From Lawsonella sp012842085 (GTDB taxonomy: Bacteria; Actinomycetota; Actinomycetes; Mycobacteriales; Mycobacteriaceae), in contig DAINXV010000001.1 in assembly GCA_036749735.1 (NCBI GenBank), forward strand, positions 372,001-436,000: a DNA stretch of 64,000 nt, in the 5' to 3' direction. Positions 44,138-52,264 of this stretch are shown here, one piece after another. Positions within the stretch are counted from its first letter, which is position 1. Each line of letters opens with the position of its first letter. The translations under genes were made by a program, and so were the position numbers. Under the pieces are notes generated by a model. The model made no database searches, was not told the origin of the DNA, and saw nothing but the letters and a program-made list of their open reading frames with translations.

Positions 44138-45331
44138 ATGAGCGATTTTCATGATTCCGCAGACAATTCGGAGGAGCAGTTAAACGCCTCCGAACTACCT
44201 GCTCTGGATCTTCCCCAAGCCGTCCCCACCCCCACTTCCCCACACACCATCTGGCACTGTGGAGACCCCTTCGCGGAACAACGAGCTGCCCAAACAGCCG
44301 GGTATCTCGACCTTCGCCATTTGGCGGTTCTGCACGTTGCTGGAGAAGACGCTCCTAGCTGGCTTAACTCTCTACTTACCCAAAAAGTTGACGACCTTTC
44401 CCCCACCAACGAGGACGCCCCTCTGGGGGTGTTGCGGCGCGCTTACGTGTTGGATGTCCAGGGTCGAATCGAATTCGAAATGTGGGTCACCCGCGGGCCC
44501 GATGGCTTCCTTTTAGCCATCCCTCGCTCCATGCGGGCAGCCTTGCGTGACTATCTCCACAGCATGGTTTTCTGGTCGAAGGTAACGGTTCGTGAAAGTG
44601 ACCTTGCGGTGGTTGCCTTAACCGGAACCAAAACCACTTCATCGGAGTTCCAGCATCAACTAGCCGCGCTTCTTTCCTCTACCCCCGAGGAAGATTCAGA
44701 TGCCGCTCTGCAACTTTTTGCAGTCGGAAAACCCCGCGGACTGGATCTTATTGTGGGCTTCTTGGAGCCGTCTCAAACTCAGCAAGTCCATAAGTTTCTC
44801 AGAGCGGAAAACTTTACCCCCAGCGGCCGCTGGACGTGGGACGCATTGCGGGTAGAGCACGGGCTCGCGGAGATGGCTACCGATGGGGATAGCCGCAGTC
44901 TCCCCCACGAATTCGATTCCGTGGGAACCCCCGAAGCTGGCGCCGGTGCCTCCACCACGAAAGGCTGCTATCGCGGCCAGGAGACCGTCGCAAAGATCCA
45001 CAATGTGGGACTTCCACCCCGCCGCCAGGTGGTGCTCTTATTGGATGGCAGCTCCGAAGCTCGCCCGAGCAGCGGTACCGCATTGGTGAACGCTGCCGGG
45101 AAGGAAGTTGGCCGCTGCGGCACTGTGGTTGACCATTGGGAGTACGGCCCGATGGCGTCCGGTTTGGTGAAACGTACAACTAGCGATGCGGAGGAATTGA
45201 CGTGGGAGACCGCTGAAGGCTCCGGTTCCGCTAAAATTTTGAGTGATCTTTCCTACCACCCAGAGGAAAGAAAAAATGCGCGGGAGACCGTCCAAAGCTT
45301 CCGAAAAGCAGCAAAGAAACGCCAGTTGTAA
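44138..45331 (+). CDS. ygfZ: YgfZ-type folate-binding protein (aminomethyltransferase fold)
   Basis: A 397-residue protein with the GcvT-like fold and the YgfZ signature KGCYRGQETVAKI, whose cysteine is essential in E. coli YgfZ. It lacks the full set of GcvT catalytic features. YgfZ helps maintain iron-sulfur enzymes such as the tRNA thiolase MiaB, using tetrahydrofolate. The ATG at 44138 (MSDFHDSAD) is chosen over an upstream frame opening at 44048, whose extra 30 residues overlap the palindromic control region. It is followed on the same strand by the DUF3073 gene. Confidence 0.88.
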   Translation: MSDFHDSADNSEEQLNASELPALDLPQAVPTPTSPHTIWHCGDPFAEQRAAQTAGYLDLRHLAVLHVAGEDAPSWLNSLLTQKVDDLSPTNEDAPLGVLRRAYVLDVQGRIEFEMWVTRGPDGFLLAIPRSMRAALRDYLHSMVFWSKVTVRESDLAVVALTGTKTTSSEFQHQLAALLSSTPEEDSDAALQLFAVGKPRGLDLIVGFLEPSQTQQVHKFLRAENFTPSGRWTWDALRVEHGLAEMATDGDSRSLPHEFDSVGTPEAGAGASTTKGCYRGQETVAKIHNVGLPPRRQVVLLLDGSSEARPSSGTALVNAAGKEVGRCGTVVDHWEYGPMASGLVKRTTSDAEELTWETAEGSGSAKILSDLSYHPEERKNARETVQSFRKAAKKRQL

Positions 45332-45444
45332 CTTGAAAAAGAATTTTTACAAGAAAAACGGTATCCTATTACACACGAACATACTTATACACGATAGGTG
45401 ACTCACCTCGCGTGAGAGCCAACCACATTCAAGGGGGTCAGGCC

Positions 45445-45657
45445 ATGGGCCGCGGCCGTGCTAAGGCGAAGCAGCGTAAGGTTGCTCGCCAGCTCAAATA
45501 TCACACTCCGGAAACTGATTTCGAAAGTCTACAGCAGGAGCTTTCTGGCGAAGCCGAGAAAGACGACCGCTACGTGGACCGGTGGGCGCATTTAGCGGAA
45601 GATGACCCTGAGGATGATCTCGAGGACAAGCTCGAGAAGTATAAAGACTGGAAATAG
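45445..45657 (+). CDS. DUF3073 protein
   Basis: A 70-residue protein starting MGRGRAKAKQRKVARQLKYHTPETDFE, the fixed start of DUF3073, with an acidic C-terminal half (DDPEDDLEDKLEKYKDW). It is a small, highly charged cytoplasmic protein found only in actinobacteria; the function is unknown. I start at the ATG at 45445, preceded by AAGGGGG, not at the GTG at 45412, because the family begins MGRGRAK. In mycobacteria (Rv0810c) it also faces purM. Confidence 0.92.
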   Translation: MGRGRAKAKQRKVARQLKYHTPETDFESLQQELSGEAEKDDRYVDRWAHLAEDDPEDDLEDKLEKYKDWK

Positions 45658-45705
45658 TTCCAGTAGCGTTGAAGCGGTCATGCCGCGCGCCACACAGTAC
45701 GAAAC

Positions 45706-45737
45706 AAAAGGAGCCTGGAGAAATCCAGGCTCCTTTT
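45706..45737. terminator. Bidirectional terminator between DUF3073 gene and purM
   Basis: A perfect 14-base stem (45706-45719 with 45724-45737) capped by a GAAA tetraloop, A-rich on the left arm's outer end and T-rich on the right. It ends two convergent transcripts. Confidence 0.9.
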
Positions 45738-45764
45738 CTGTTGTCGGTATTTTCTTGCTGCTGT

Positions 45765-46832
45765 TTAGAAGCGCGGGTGGTTGCCTTCCAGGATCGCGCC
45801 AGGTGCCGCATCATCTTCGGCGACCTTAACTTCACCCAGCACCCAGGAATCAACATGACGGGTGGTGAGCACTGCCATCGCCCGATCCACATCTTCGGGA
45901 TCCACAACGGCGACCATACCAACACCCATGTTGAAGGTCTGCTCCATGTCTTCCCGAGCCACGCGTCCTTCCTTCTGAATGACACGGAACACCGCACCCG
46001 GGTTCCAGGTGGCGCGGTCCAGTACCGCGGTAACGCCCTTCGGCATGACACGCGCCAGGTTATTGGCGAGTCCGCCGCCAGTGACGTGGCAGAAGGTGCG
46101 AACCTTGGCTTCCGCCATCACAGCCAAGCAGTCCTTGGCGTAAATGTGGGTGGGTTCGAGGAGTTCTTCCCCGAGTGTGCGGCCGAATTCTTCGACGTGC
46201 GCGTCTAGCGGCAGGCCAGCCATTTCTAGCAAAACTTTGCGGGCCAGGGAGTAGCCGTTGGAGTGCAGCCCCGAGGATGCCATCGCAATGCACACATCAC
46301 CTGGTTGTACCCGCTCCGGCCCCAGCAGGTCAGCTGCTTCCACAACACCCACACCAGTGGCAGCCATATCGAATTCGTCTGGTGCCATGAGCCCAGGATG
46401 TTCTGCGGTTTCCCCGCCCAAGAGTGCGCAACCGGATTTGATGCAGCCTTCCGCCACACCTTCCACCAACTTCGCTACCTTCTCCGGAACAACGCGGCCA
46501 ATAGAAATATAGTCCTGCAGGAAGAGTGGTTCCGCACCGCAGACCACAAGGTCGTCAACCACCATAGCTACCAGGTCCAGTCCGACCGTATTGTAGATCT
46601 CCATCTGGCGGGCGATATCAATTTTGGTGCCCACACCGTCGGAGGAGGCAGCCAGAAGTGGCTCCTTATATTTGGTGTCGAGTGCGAAGAGGCCAGCGAA
46701 ACCTCCCAGTCCACCACGTACTTCTGGACGCGTGGCCTGCTTGGCCAGGGGCGCGAAAAGTTCTACTGCTTTATCTCCGGCCTCGATATCAACGCCTGCT
46801 TCGGCGTATGACATTCCTTGGGTGTCGGACAT
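45765..46832 (-). CDS. purM: Phosphoribosylformylglycinamidine cyclo-ligase (AIR synthetase)
   Basis: A 355-residue enzyme that closes the imidazole ring, FGAM to AIR, with ATP. SYAEAGVDIEAGDKAVELF at the N terminus, AASSDGVGTKIDIA, VVDDLVVCGAEPLFLQDYIS and the GGETAEHPG motif are conserved. The open frame reaches 47099, but the first 89 codons overlap the purF tail region and are not PurM-like; ATG 46832 (MSDTQGMSYAEAG) is the sensible start. It is the last gene of the minus-strand purine cluster, 55 bases after purF. Confidence 0.95.
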   Translation of the reverse strand: MSDTQGMSYAEAGVDIEAGDKAVELFAPLAKQATRPEVRGGLGGFAGLFALDTKYKEPLLAASSDGVGTKIDIARQMEIYNTVGLDLVAMVVDDLVVCGAEPLFLQDYISIGRVVPEKVAKLVEGVAEGCIKSGCALLGGETAEHPGLMAPDEFDMAATGVGVVEAADLLGPERVQPGDVCIAMASSGLHSNGYSLARKVLLEMAGLPLDAHVEEFGRTLGEELLEPTHIYAKDCLAVMAEAKVRTFCHVTGGGLANNLARVMPKGVTAVLDRATWNPGAVFRVIQKEGRVAREDMEQTFNMGVGMVAVVDPEDVDRAMAVLTTRHVDSWVLGEVKVAEDDAAPGAILEGNHPRF

Positions 46833-46887
46833 TTCTACACTCACTTCTATTGTTTTTTTGGGGTCGTGACGGACAGACCAGAATTGG

Positions 46888-48489
46888 TTAGTCGTCGTGC
46901 TGGAGGACAGTAGGTTCCGGATTGTCGACCAGATCCAGCAGATCCCCTTGGGGACTCTGGTCGGAATCCATGACTGCGTTCGTTCCTGGCATGCCGATAA
47001 GTGGCTGCACCAAAGGATTTTCGGCAGGAAGTTTAATGGGGTATTGGCCATCGAAGCAGGCACAGCAGAGCGTATTCGGCTCCTGTCCGGTAGCTTCAAT
47101 CATGCCTTCCTTGGACACGAATCCTAGACTATCAGCGCCAATGGCGCGGCGGATACCGTCCAACATGGTGGCTTCATCGTCGTCACTATTGGCGATAAGT
47201 TCGGCGGGTGACGCGAAATCAATGCCGTAGAAGCACGGCCATTTAACGGGCGGGGAGGCAATCCGCACATGTACCTCTTTGGCGCCAGCCTCCCGCAGCA
47301 TACTGATGAGGGCACGCTGCGTGTTACCGCGCACAATGGAGTCATCCACCACAATTAGGCGTTTGTCGCGAATAACTTCCCGCAGCGGATTGAGTTTCAA
47401 CCGGATACCCAGCTGACGAATAGTCTGGGAGGGCTGAATAAAGGTGCGCCCCACATAGGAGTTCTTGGTGAGTCCCTGGGCGAAGGGAATACCGGAAGCT
47501 TGGGCGTAGCCCACCGCCGAGGGGGTGCCAGATTCTGGCACCGGAATCACAATATCGCCATCGGCAGGATGTTCTTTGGCTAGCGTGCGCCCAATGTTGA
47601 CGCGGGCGGCGTTCACGGATTGGCCGTCAATAAAAGAGTCGGGGCGCGCCAGGTAGACGTGCTCGAAAACGCAACGGGCGGCCTTTTCGGGCGAGAATTT
47701 GCGGGAGTGCACACCAGTCTCATTGATGGTGACGAACTCCCCCGGCTTAATGTCCCGCACAAAGGAGGCACCCACAATGTCCAGGGCACAAGTTTCGGAG
47801 GCCACCACCCAGCCGCGCTGCAGACGCCCCAGGCTAAGGGGACGCACGCCATACGGGTCGCGGGCGGCATAAATCGTGTCGCTATCGCACATGACGAAGC
47901 AGTAGGCTCCCTGAATGCGGGGCAAAAGCTCCATTGCTGCGTCTTCAATGCTGGCTTCGTTGGCCAGCTTGGCGAGGAGGGCAGTAACCAGATCCGTGTC
48001 GGAAACGCAGGCATCGAGGGTTTCGTTGGTGGAGATACCCAGTTGGACGGCGCGTCGCTGCAGTTGGGCAGTGTTCACAATGTTGCCGTTGTGGGCGAGC
48101 GCAATACCGGTTCCATCCCCGATGGATTGGAACATCGGTTGGGCGTTTTCCCAGGTGGTGGCACCGCTGGTGGAGTAGCGGGTATGTCCGATGGCGACCT
48201 TGCCGCGCATCGATTGGAGTGCCTGCTCGTCGAAAACCTGGTTGACGAGTCCCAGATCTTTAAAAACGATGGTTTGACGGCCGTCACCCACTGCCATTCC
48301 GCAAGCTTCTTGGCCGCGGTGTTGGAGGGCGTAGAGACCGTAGAAAGTCAGTTTGGATACTTCTTCTTCTGGCGCCCAAACGGCAAATACGCCACATTCT
48401 TCACGGGGTTTTTGTTCTCCATGATCGTCCCAAGAGCTGGTCATGGTACCTATCGTACCCGTGGTTGGGGTTGTCGCAGAAGTCTTCAT
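46888..48489 (-). CDS. purF: Amidophosphoribosyltransferase
   Basis: A 533-residue enzyme for the first committed step of purine synthesis. It is made with a 31-residue propeptide ahead of the glutaminase nucleophile C32 (ECGVFAVWAP). LQHRGQEACGMA follows in the Ntn-hydrolase domain, and the PRPP loop LIVVDDSIVRGNTQRAL marks the transferase domain. Cysteines in CFYGID and LCCACFDGQYPI match the iron-sulfur ligands of the B. subtilis-type enzyme, so an oxygen-sensitive cluster is expected. The start overlaps the upstream SCP-like gene by one base (TAATG). Confidence 0.96.
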   Translation of the reverse strand: MKTSATTPTTGTIGTMTSSWDDHGEQKPREECGVFAVWAPEEEVSKLTFYGLYALQHRGQEACGMAVGDGRQTIVFKDLGLVNQVFDEQALQSMRGKVAIGHTRYSTSGATTWENAQPMFQSIGDGTGIALAHNGNIVNTAQLQRRAVQLGISTNETLDACVSDTDLVTALLAKLANEASIEDAAMELLPRIQGAYCFVMCDSDTIYAARDPYGVRPLSLGRLQRGWVVASETCALDIVGASFVRDIKPGEFVTINETGVHSRKFSPEKAARCVFEHVYLARPDSFIDGQSVNAARVNIGRTLAKEHPADGDIVIPVPESGTPSAVGYAQASGIPFAQGLTKNSYVGRTFIQPSQTIRQLGIRLKLNPLREVIRDKRLIVVDDSIVRGNTQRALISMLREAGAKEVHVRIASPPVKWPCFYGIDFASPAELIANSDDDEATMLDGIRRAIGADSLGFVSKEGMIEATGQEPNTLCCACFDGQYPIKLPAENPLVQPLIGMPGTNAVMDSDQSPQGDLLDLVDNPEPTVLQHDD

Positions 48490-48920
48490 TAACTCTTTCG
48501 CCTCGGTGATGAATGATGGGCAGAAATGGGCACAAGGGGAAGCCAGTGCGACACTTCGGAGGAGCGGCTTCCGGATGCACTCAACAAATTCTGCTGTTGC
48601 GCGTCTTCCCAGCTAAGAAGGCCGGTGACGAGGCGCAACCAGCTGTGCGGATCGGTTTGCACAACATTGGGTGGGGTGCCCCGAGTGTGGCGGGGTCCGG
48701 CTACACATTGGACTGCCACAAATGGGGGGATGCGCACCTCCACACTGTGCCCCGGTGCCAGTTCCTCCAGCGTGAATGCTGCTCCCCGCACGGCGTCGGC
48801 GACGAGCTCGTGACGGGAGTCAGAACGGGTGGGTAGCACAGCACCGTCATCCTCCAACCATTCGGATAGCTGGAGGATGACGGAGCGTAGTTCCTGTGCG
48901 GAAGGTGCTTTATTGGCCAC
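48489..48920 (-). CDS. Sterol-carrier-family-like protein within the purine operon (Rv0807-like)
   Basis: A 143-residue protein with VRGAAFTLEELAPGHSVEVRIPPFVAVQCVAGPRHTRGTPPNVVQTDP, the pattern of an actinobacterial family annotated as sterol carrier-like and located between purL and purF in Mycobacteriales. The role is unknown; a link to purine synthesis rests on position only. The start follows the purL stop by three bases and the stop overlaps the purF start, so it is translated as part of the operon. The C-terminal 25 residues look unconserved. Confidence 0.75.
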   Translation of the reverse strand: MANKAPSAQELRSVILQLSEWLEDDGAVLPTRSDSRHELVADAVRGAAFTLEELAPGHSVEVRIPPFVAVQCVAGPRHTRGTPPNVVQTDPHSWLRLVTGLLSWEDAQQQNLLSASGSRSSEVSHWLPLVPISAHHSSPRRKS

Positions 48921-48923
48921 GGA

Positions 48924-51221
48924 TTAAGCGTTGGCGAACAAGGCGGGCAGGGTTCCTTCCCATGCCTCGCGCAGGTCTTCCAGCTTCTCCGCGAATTGCC
49001 CCTGAACGGTGACGGTGGCGGATTCTTCCACCACGCCAATCCGGGTGTAGGGAACACCGTGTTTTTCGGCCATTTCGGTGAACTCTGCGTCCTTGTCACG
49101 CGGGACAGCTACGAGGATGCGTCCCGTGGATTCGGAGAAGAGCTGCACGAAGGGGTCTGAGTCTTCCGGCAGTGTAATCGTGACACCCACATTGCCTTGC
49201 AGTGCAGACTCGACGACGGCCTGTGCGAGGCCACCTTCGGAAAGGTCGTGGGCGGCAGAAACGGCGCCCTCCTGGGCGGCTTCCTGCATGAGTGCGCCCA
49301 GCTTCATCTCGTGCTCCAGATCGACCTCTGGCGGGTTGCCGCCGAGGTGGTTGTGGATGGTCTTGGACCAGATGGAGCCGTCGAGTTCATCCTTGGTTTC
49401 ACCCAACAGGAAGATGTTTTCGAGCGGCTGGGATCCGAAGGCACTGCCAATGGCATTGTCTACGTTTTCCAGCACACCCAGCACACCAACCAGTGGGGTG
49501 GGCAGGATGGAGGTGTCTCCCGTCTTGTTGTAGAAGGAGACGTTACCGCCGGTGACCGGGATACCGAGGGTGGCACATCCGTCAGCCAGTCCTTGGACAG
49601 CTTCCTTGAACTGCCACATGATGGCTGGCTCTTCAGGGGAACCAAAGTTCAGGCAGTTGGTGACGGCGGCCGGTTTGGCACCGGTTGTGACGACGTTGCG
49701 GTAGGCCTCTGCAAGTGCCAGCTGGGCACCCCGACGGGGGTTCAGGTAGCTGTAGCGACCCGAGGTGTCGGTGGAGATGGCGATACCGCGACCGGTTTCT
49801 TCGTCAATACGGAGCACACCCGCGTCAGCCTGTTCGGACTGGATGGTGTTGCCGCGCACATAGCGGTCGTACTGCTCCACCACGAAGCGGCGGGAGCAGA
49901 GGTCTTCGCTGGCGAGCATCCGGTACAGGGTGTCACGGAGTTCCTCCGGAGTGGAGGGGCGTTCCAGCTTGTCGGTGGTGTCGGCGTTGAGTTCGTCTTG
50001 CCACTCGGGGTATTCGATGGGGCGGTTGTAGACGGGGCCATCGTTGGCGATGGTGTGGGCGACAGCGTCCACCACGGTTTCGCCGTGCCAGTCGATGACG
50101 AGACGGTCACCTTCGATGACTTCACCGATGACGGTAGCCTCAACATCCCACTTCTTACAGATCTCCATGAACTCGTCAACATTTTCAGGCTTGACGACGG
50201 CGCACATACGCTCCTGCGACTCGGAGGAGAGTACTTCTGCCGGGGTCATACCTTCGGCACGCATGGGGACCTTCTCCAGGTCAACATGCATACCGCCGTC
50301 ACCGGATGCGGCGAGCTCGGAGGTGGCGCAGGATAGTCCAGCACCGCCCAGGTCTTGAATACCGTCCACAATGCCAGCTTCGTACAGGTCGAGACAGCAC
50401 TCGATGAGTACCTTTTCTGCGAACGGGTCACCCACCTGCACGGAGGGTAGCTTCTTGCGGGATTTGCCGCCTTCGTCCTCTTCTTCCTCTTCGAAGGTTT
50501 CGGAGGCGAGCACCGAGACGCCACCAATGCCGTCGAGTCCGGTGGAGGAACCAAAGAGGATCACTTTGTTTCCAAGGCCGGAGGCGAAAGCCAGGTGGAG
50601 GTCGTCCTTCTTCATGGCGCCCACACAGAGGGCGTTGACGAGGGGGTTGCCGGCGTAGGTTTCGTCAAAGTCAGTTTCTCCACCAATGTTGGGGAGTCCC
50701 AGGCAGTTGGCGTAGCCACCGACACCCGCGACCACACCGGGGAGGACACGTTTGGTGTCTTCAGCGGTGGAGGGGCCGAAACGAAGTTGGTCCATGACGG
50801 CGACCGGGCGGGCACCCATGGCCATAATGTCACGCACAATGCCGCCTACACCGGTAGCTGCACCCTGGTAGGGCTCAACATAGGAGGGGTGGTTGTGGGA
50901 CTCAACTTTGAAGGTGACAGCCCAGTCGTCTCCGATGTCGATAACACCGGCGTTTTCGCCGATGCCGGCCAGGAGATATTTCTTCATTTCCGGAGTGGTG
51001 GTTTCCCCGAAGTAGCGAAGGTGGACTTTGGAGGACTTGTAGGAGCAGTGCTCGGACCACATGATGGAGTACATGGCGAGTTCTGCTTCGGTGGGGCGAC
51101 GCCCCAGGATGTCACGAATACGCTGGTATTCGTCTTCTTTGAGGCCTAGTTCACGCCAGGGCTGCTCCACATCGGGGGTGGCCGCTGCGTTCTCTACGGT
51201 ATCTAGCTGCTGTTCAGACAC
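48924..51221 (-). CDS. purL: Phosphoribosylformylglycinamidine synthase subunit II
   Basis: A 765-residue small-type PurL, the ATP-dependent synthetase that works with PurQ (glutaminase) and PurS. Motifs include MWSEHCSYKSSKVHLR, the KVESHNHPSYVEPYQGAATGVGGIVRD loop, GLPNIGGETDFD, and VTGGNVSFYN in the second half; the two halves are the usual duplicated AIR-synthetase-like modules. An acidic insert (EEEEEDEGGKSRKK) lies near residue 245. purQ ends 31 bases upstream. Confidence 0.96.
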   Translation of the reverse strand: MSEQQLDTVENAAATPDVEQPWRELGLKEDEYQRIRDILGRRPTEAELAMYSIMWSEHCSYKSSKVHLRYFGETTTPEMKKYLLAGIGENAGVIDIGDDWAVTFKVESHNHPSYVEPYQGAATGVGGIVRDIMAMGARPVAVMDQLRFGPSTAEDTKRVLPGVVAGVGGYANCLGLPNIGGETDFDETYAGNPLVNALCVGAMKKDDLHLAFASGLGNKVILFGSSTGLDGIGGVSVLASETFEEEEEDEGGKSRKKLPSVQVGDPFAEKVLIECCLDLYEAGIVDGIQDLGGAGLSCATSELAASGDGGMHVDLEKVPMRAEGMTPAEVLSSESQERMCAVVKPENVDEFMEICKKWDVEATVIGEVIEGDRLVIDWHGETVVDAVAHTIANDGPVYNRPIEYPEWQDELNADTTDKLERPSTPEELRDTLYRMLASEDLCSRRFVVEQYDRYVRGNTIQSEQADAGVLRIDEETGRGIAISTDTSGRYSYLNPRRGAQLALAEAYRNVVTTGAKPAAVTNCLNFGSPEEPAIMWQFKEAVQGLADGCATLGIPVTGGNVSFYNKTGDTSILPTPLVGVLGVLENVDNAIGSAFGSQPLENIFLLGETKDELDGSIWSKTIHNHLGGNPPEVDLEHEMKLGALMQEAAQEGAVSAAHDLSEGGLAQAVVESALQGNVGVTITLPEDSDPFVQLFSESTGRILVAVPRDKDAEFTEMAEKHGVPYTRIGVVEESATVTVQGQFAEKLEDLREAWEGTLPALFANA

Positions 51222-51252
51222 TTGGCTTCTATTCCTTTCCGCTGGAGTCGAG

Positions 51253-51930
51253 CTAAGCGCCGAGGACGGCGTCGATTACGGACTTGAACATGATGAGGCC
51301 ATCCTCGGTGGGGCCAGTCATCGTGTCGATGGCATGCTCGGGGTGCGGCATGAGGCCAACTACGCGGCCATTAGCTGAGCACACTCCGGCGATATCGTTG
51401 GCGGAGCCATTCAGGGCGGTGTCGGCATAGCGGAACACCACGCGACCGTCGTCCTCCAGCATTTTGAGAGTCTCTGGTTCGGCGACGTAGCGTCCCTCCC
51501 CAGATTTCAAAGGCACGGTCATAATGTCGCCCTGGTTGAAACGGTTGGTCCAGGCAGTTTCTGCGTTGGCCACCTCGAGGGGTTGGACGCGGCAGATGAA
51601 GCGACGGTCCTGGTTGCGGGTGAGGGCACCCGGGAGCAACCCGGTTTCGGTCAGAATTTGGAAGCCGTTGCAGATACCCAGCACGGGCATGCCTTCCTGG
51701 GCTGCTGCCACCACTTCCTGCATGACTGGGGCGTGGGAAGCAATAGCGCCACAACGGAGGTAGTCGCCGTAGGAGAAGCCTCCCGGGACAACTACTGCGT
51801 CCACATTTTGAAGATCAGAGTCGCCATGCCAAAGCTCTACGGCCTCAGCACCGGCATATTCCACAGCGCGGGCAGAGTCCCCTTCATCTAGGGTGCCCGG
51901 AAAAGTAATAACACCAATTCGAGCAGCCAT
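51253..51930 (-). CDS. purQ: Phosphoribosylformylglycinamidine synthase subunit I (glutaminase)
   Basis: A 225-residue class I glutamine amidotransferase. The nucleophile elbow GICNGFQ holds C87; H196 and E198 in MPHPEHAID complete the triad. The start FPGTLDEGDSARAVE and GGFSYGDYLRCGAIA are typical of PurQ. It releases ammonia for PurL. It begins three bases after purS and is co-translated with it. Confidence 0.96.
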   Translation of the reverse strand: MAARIGVITFPGTLDEGDSARAVEYAGAEAVELWHGDSDLQNVDAVVVPGGFSYGDYLRCGAIASHAPVMQEVVAAAQEGMPVLGICNGFQILTETGLLPGALTRNQDRRFICRVQPLEVANAETAWTNRFNQGDIMTVPLKSGEGRYVAEPETLKMLEDDGRVVFRYADTALNGSANDIAGVCSANGRVVGLMPHPEHAIDTMTGPTEDGLIMFKSVIDAVLGA

Positions 51931-51933
51931 AGG

Positions 51934-52182
51934 TTACTCCGCCTCGTTCTCCACGCGGCGCACCACGTAGTCTTCAATCACCGTGTTGGTGAGCAGACTC
52001 TCTGCAATTTCGTCGAGCTGTTCATCGGTGACATTGTCGTCAACTTCCAGCTCAAAGTGCTTACCTTGACGCACCTCTGTGAAGCCTTCGTATCCGAGGC
52101 GCTCAATAGCACCCAGAATGGCTTTTCCTTGGGGGTCTAGGATTACGGGTTTAATCGTTACATCGACTACTACGCGGGCCAC
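51934..52182 (-). CDS. purS: Phosphoribosylformylglycinamidine synthase subunit PurS
   Basis: An 82-residue protein that bridges PurL and PurQ. The sequence ARVVVDVTIKPVILDPQGKAIL is the usual PurS start, followed by RQGKHFELEVDD. The start is GTG 52182 with GAGGAG just upstream; the longer frame to 52230 begins with a cysteine-rich stretch absent from the family and is not used. It opens the purS-purQ-purL part of the locus. Confidence 0.93.
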   Translation of the reverse strand: MARVVVDVTIKPVILDPQGKAILGAIERLGYEGFTEVRQGKHFELEVDDNVTDEQLDEIAESLLTNTVIEDYVVRRVENEAE

Positions 52183-52264
52183 GCTTTTCTCCTCGTATTG
52201 TGGGCGGCACGGTGGACAATGACAGCACAACTGCCGTCATCACATCGTTTTCCAGTGTACCCCG

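Noticed and set aside
43820..44152. A 110-codon minus-strand frame in the cydA-ygfZ gap
   Set aside because: No recognisable motif or ribosome-binding site, and it runs across several palindromic control elements and the ygfZ start.
46833..47099. N-terminal extension of purM to 47099
   Set aside because: The added 89 codons overlap purF on the same strand in another frame and show no PurM similarity; the ATG at 46832 fits the family.
48075..48492. Plus-strand frames over purF
   Set aside because: They are antisense to a gene with clear glutaminase and PRPP motifs.
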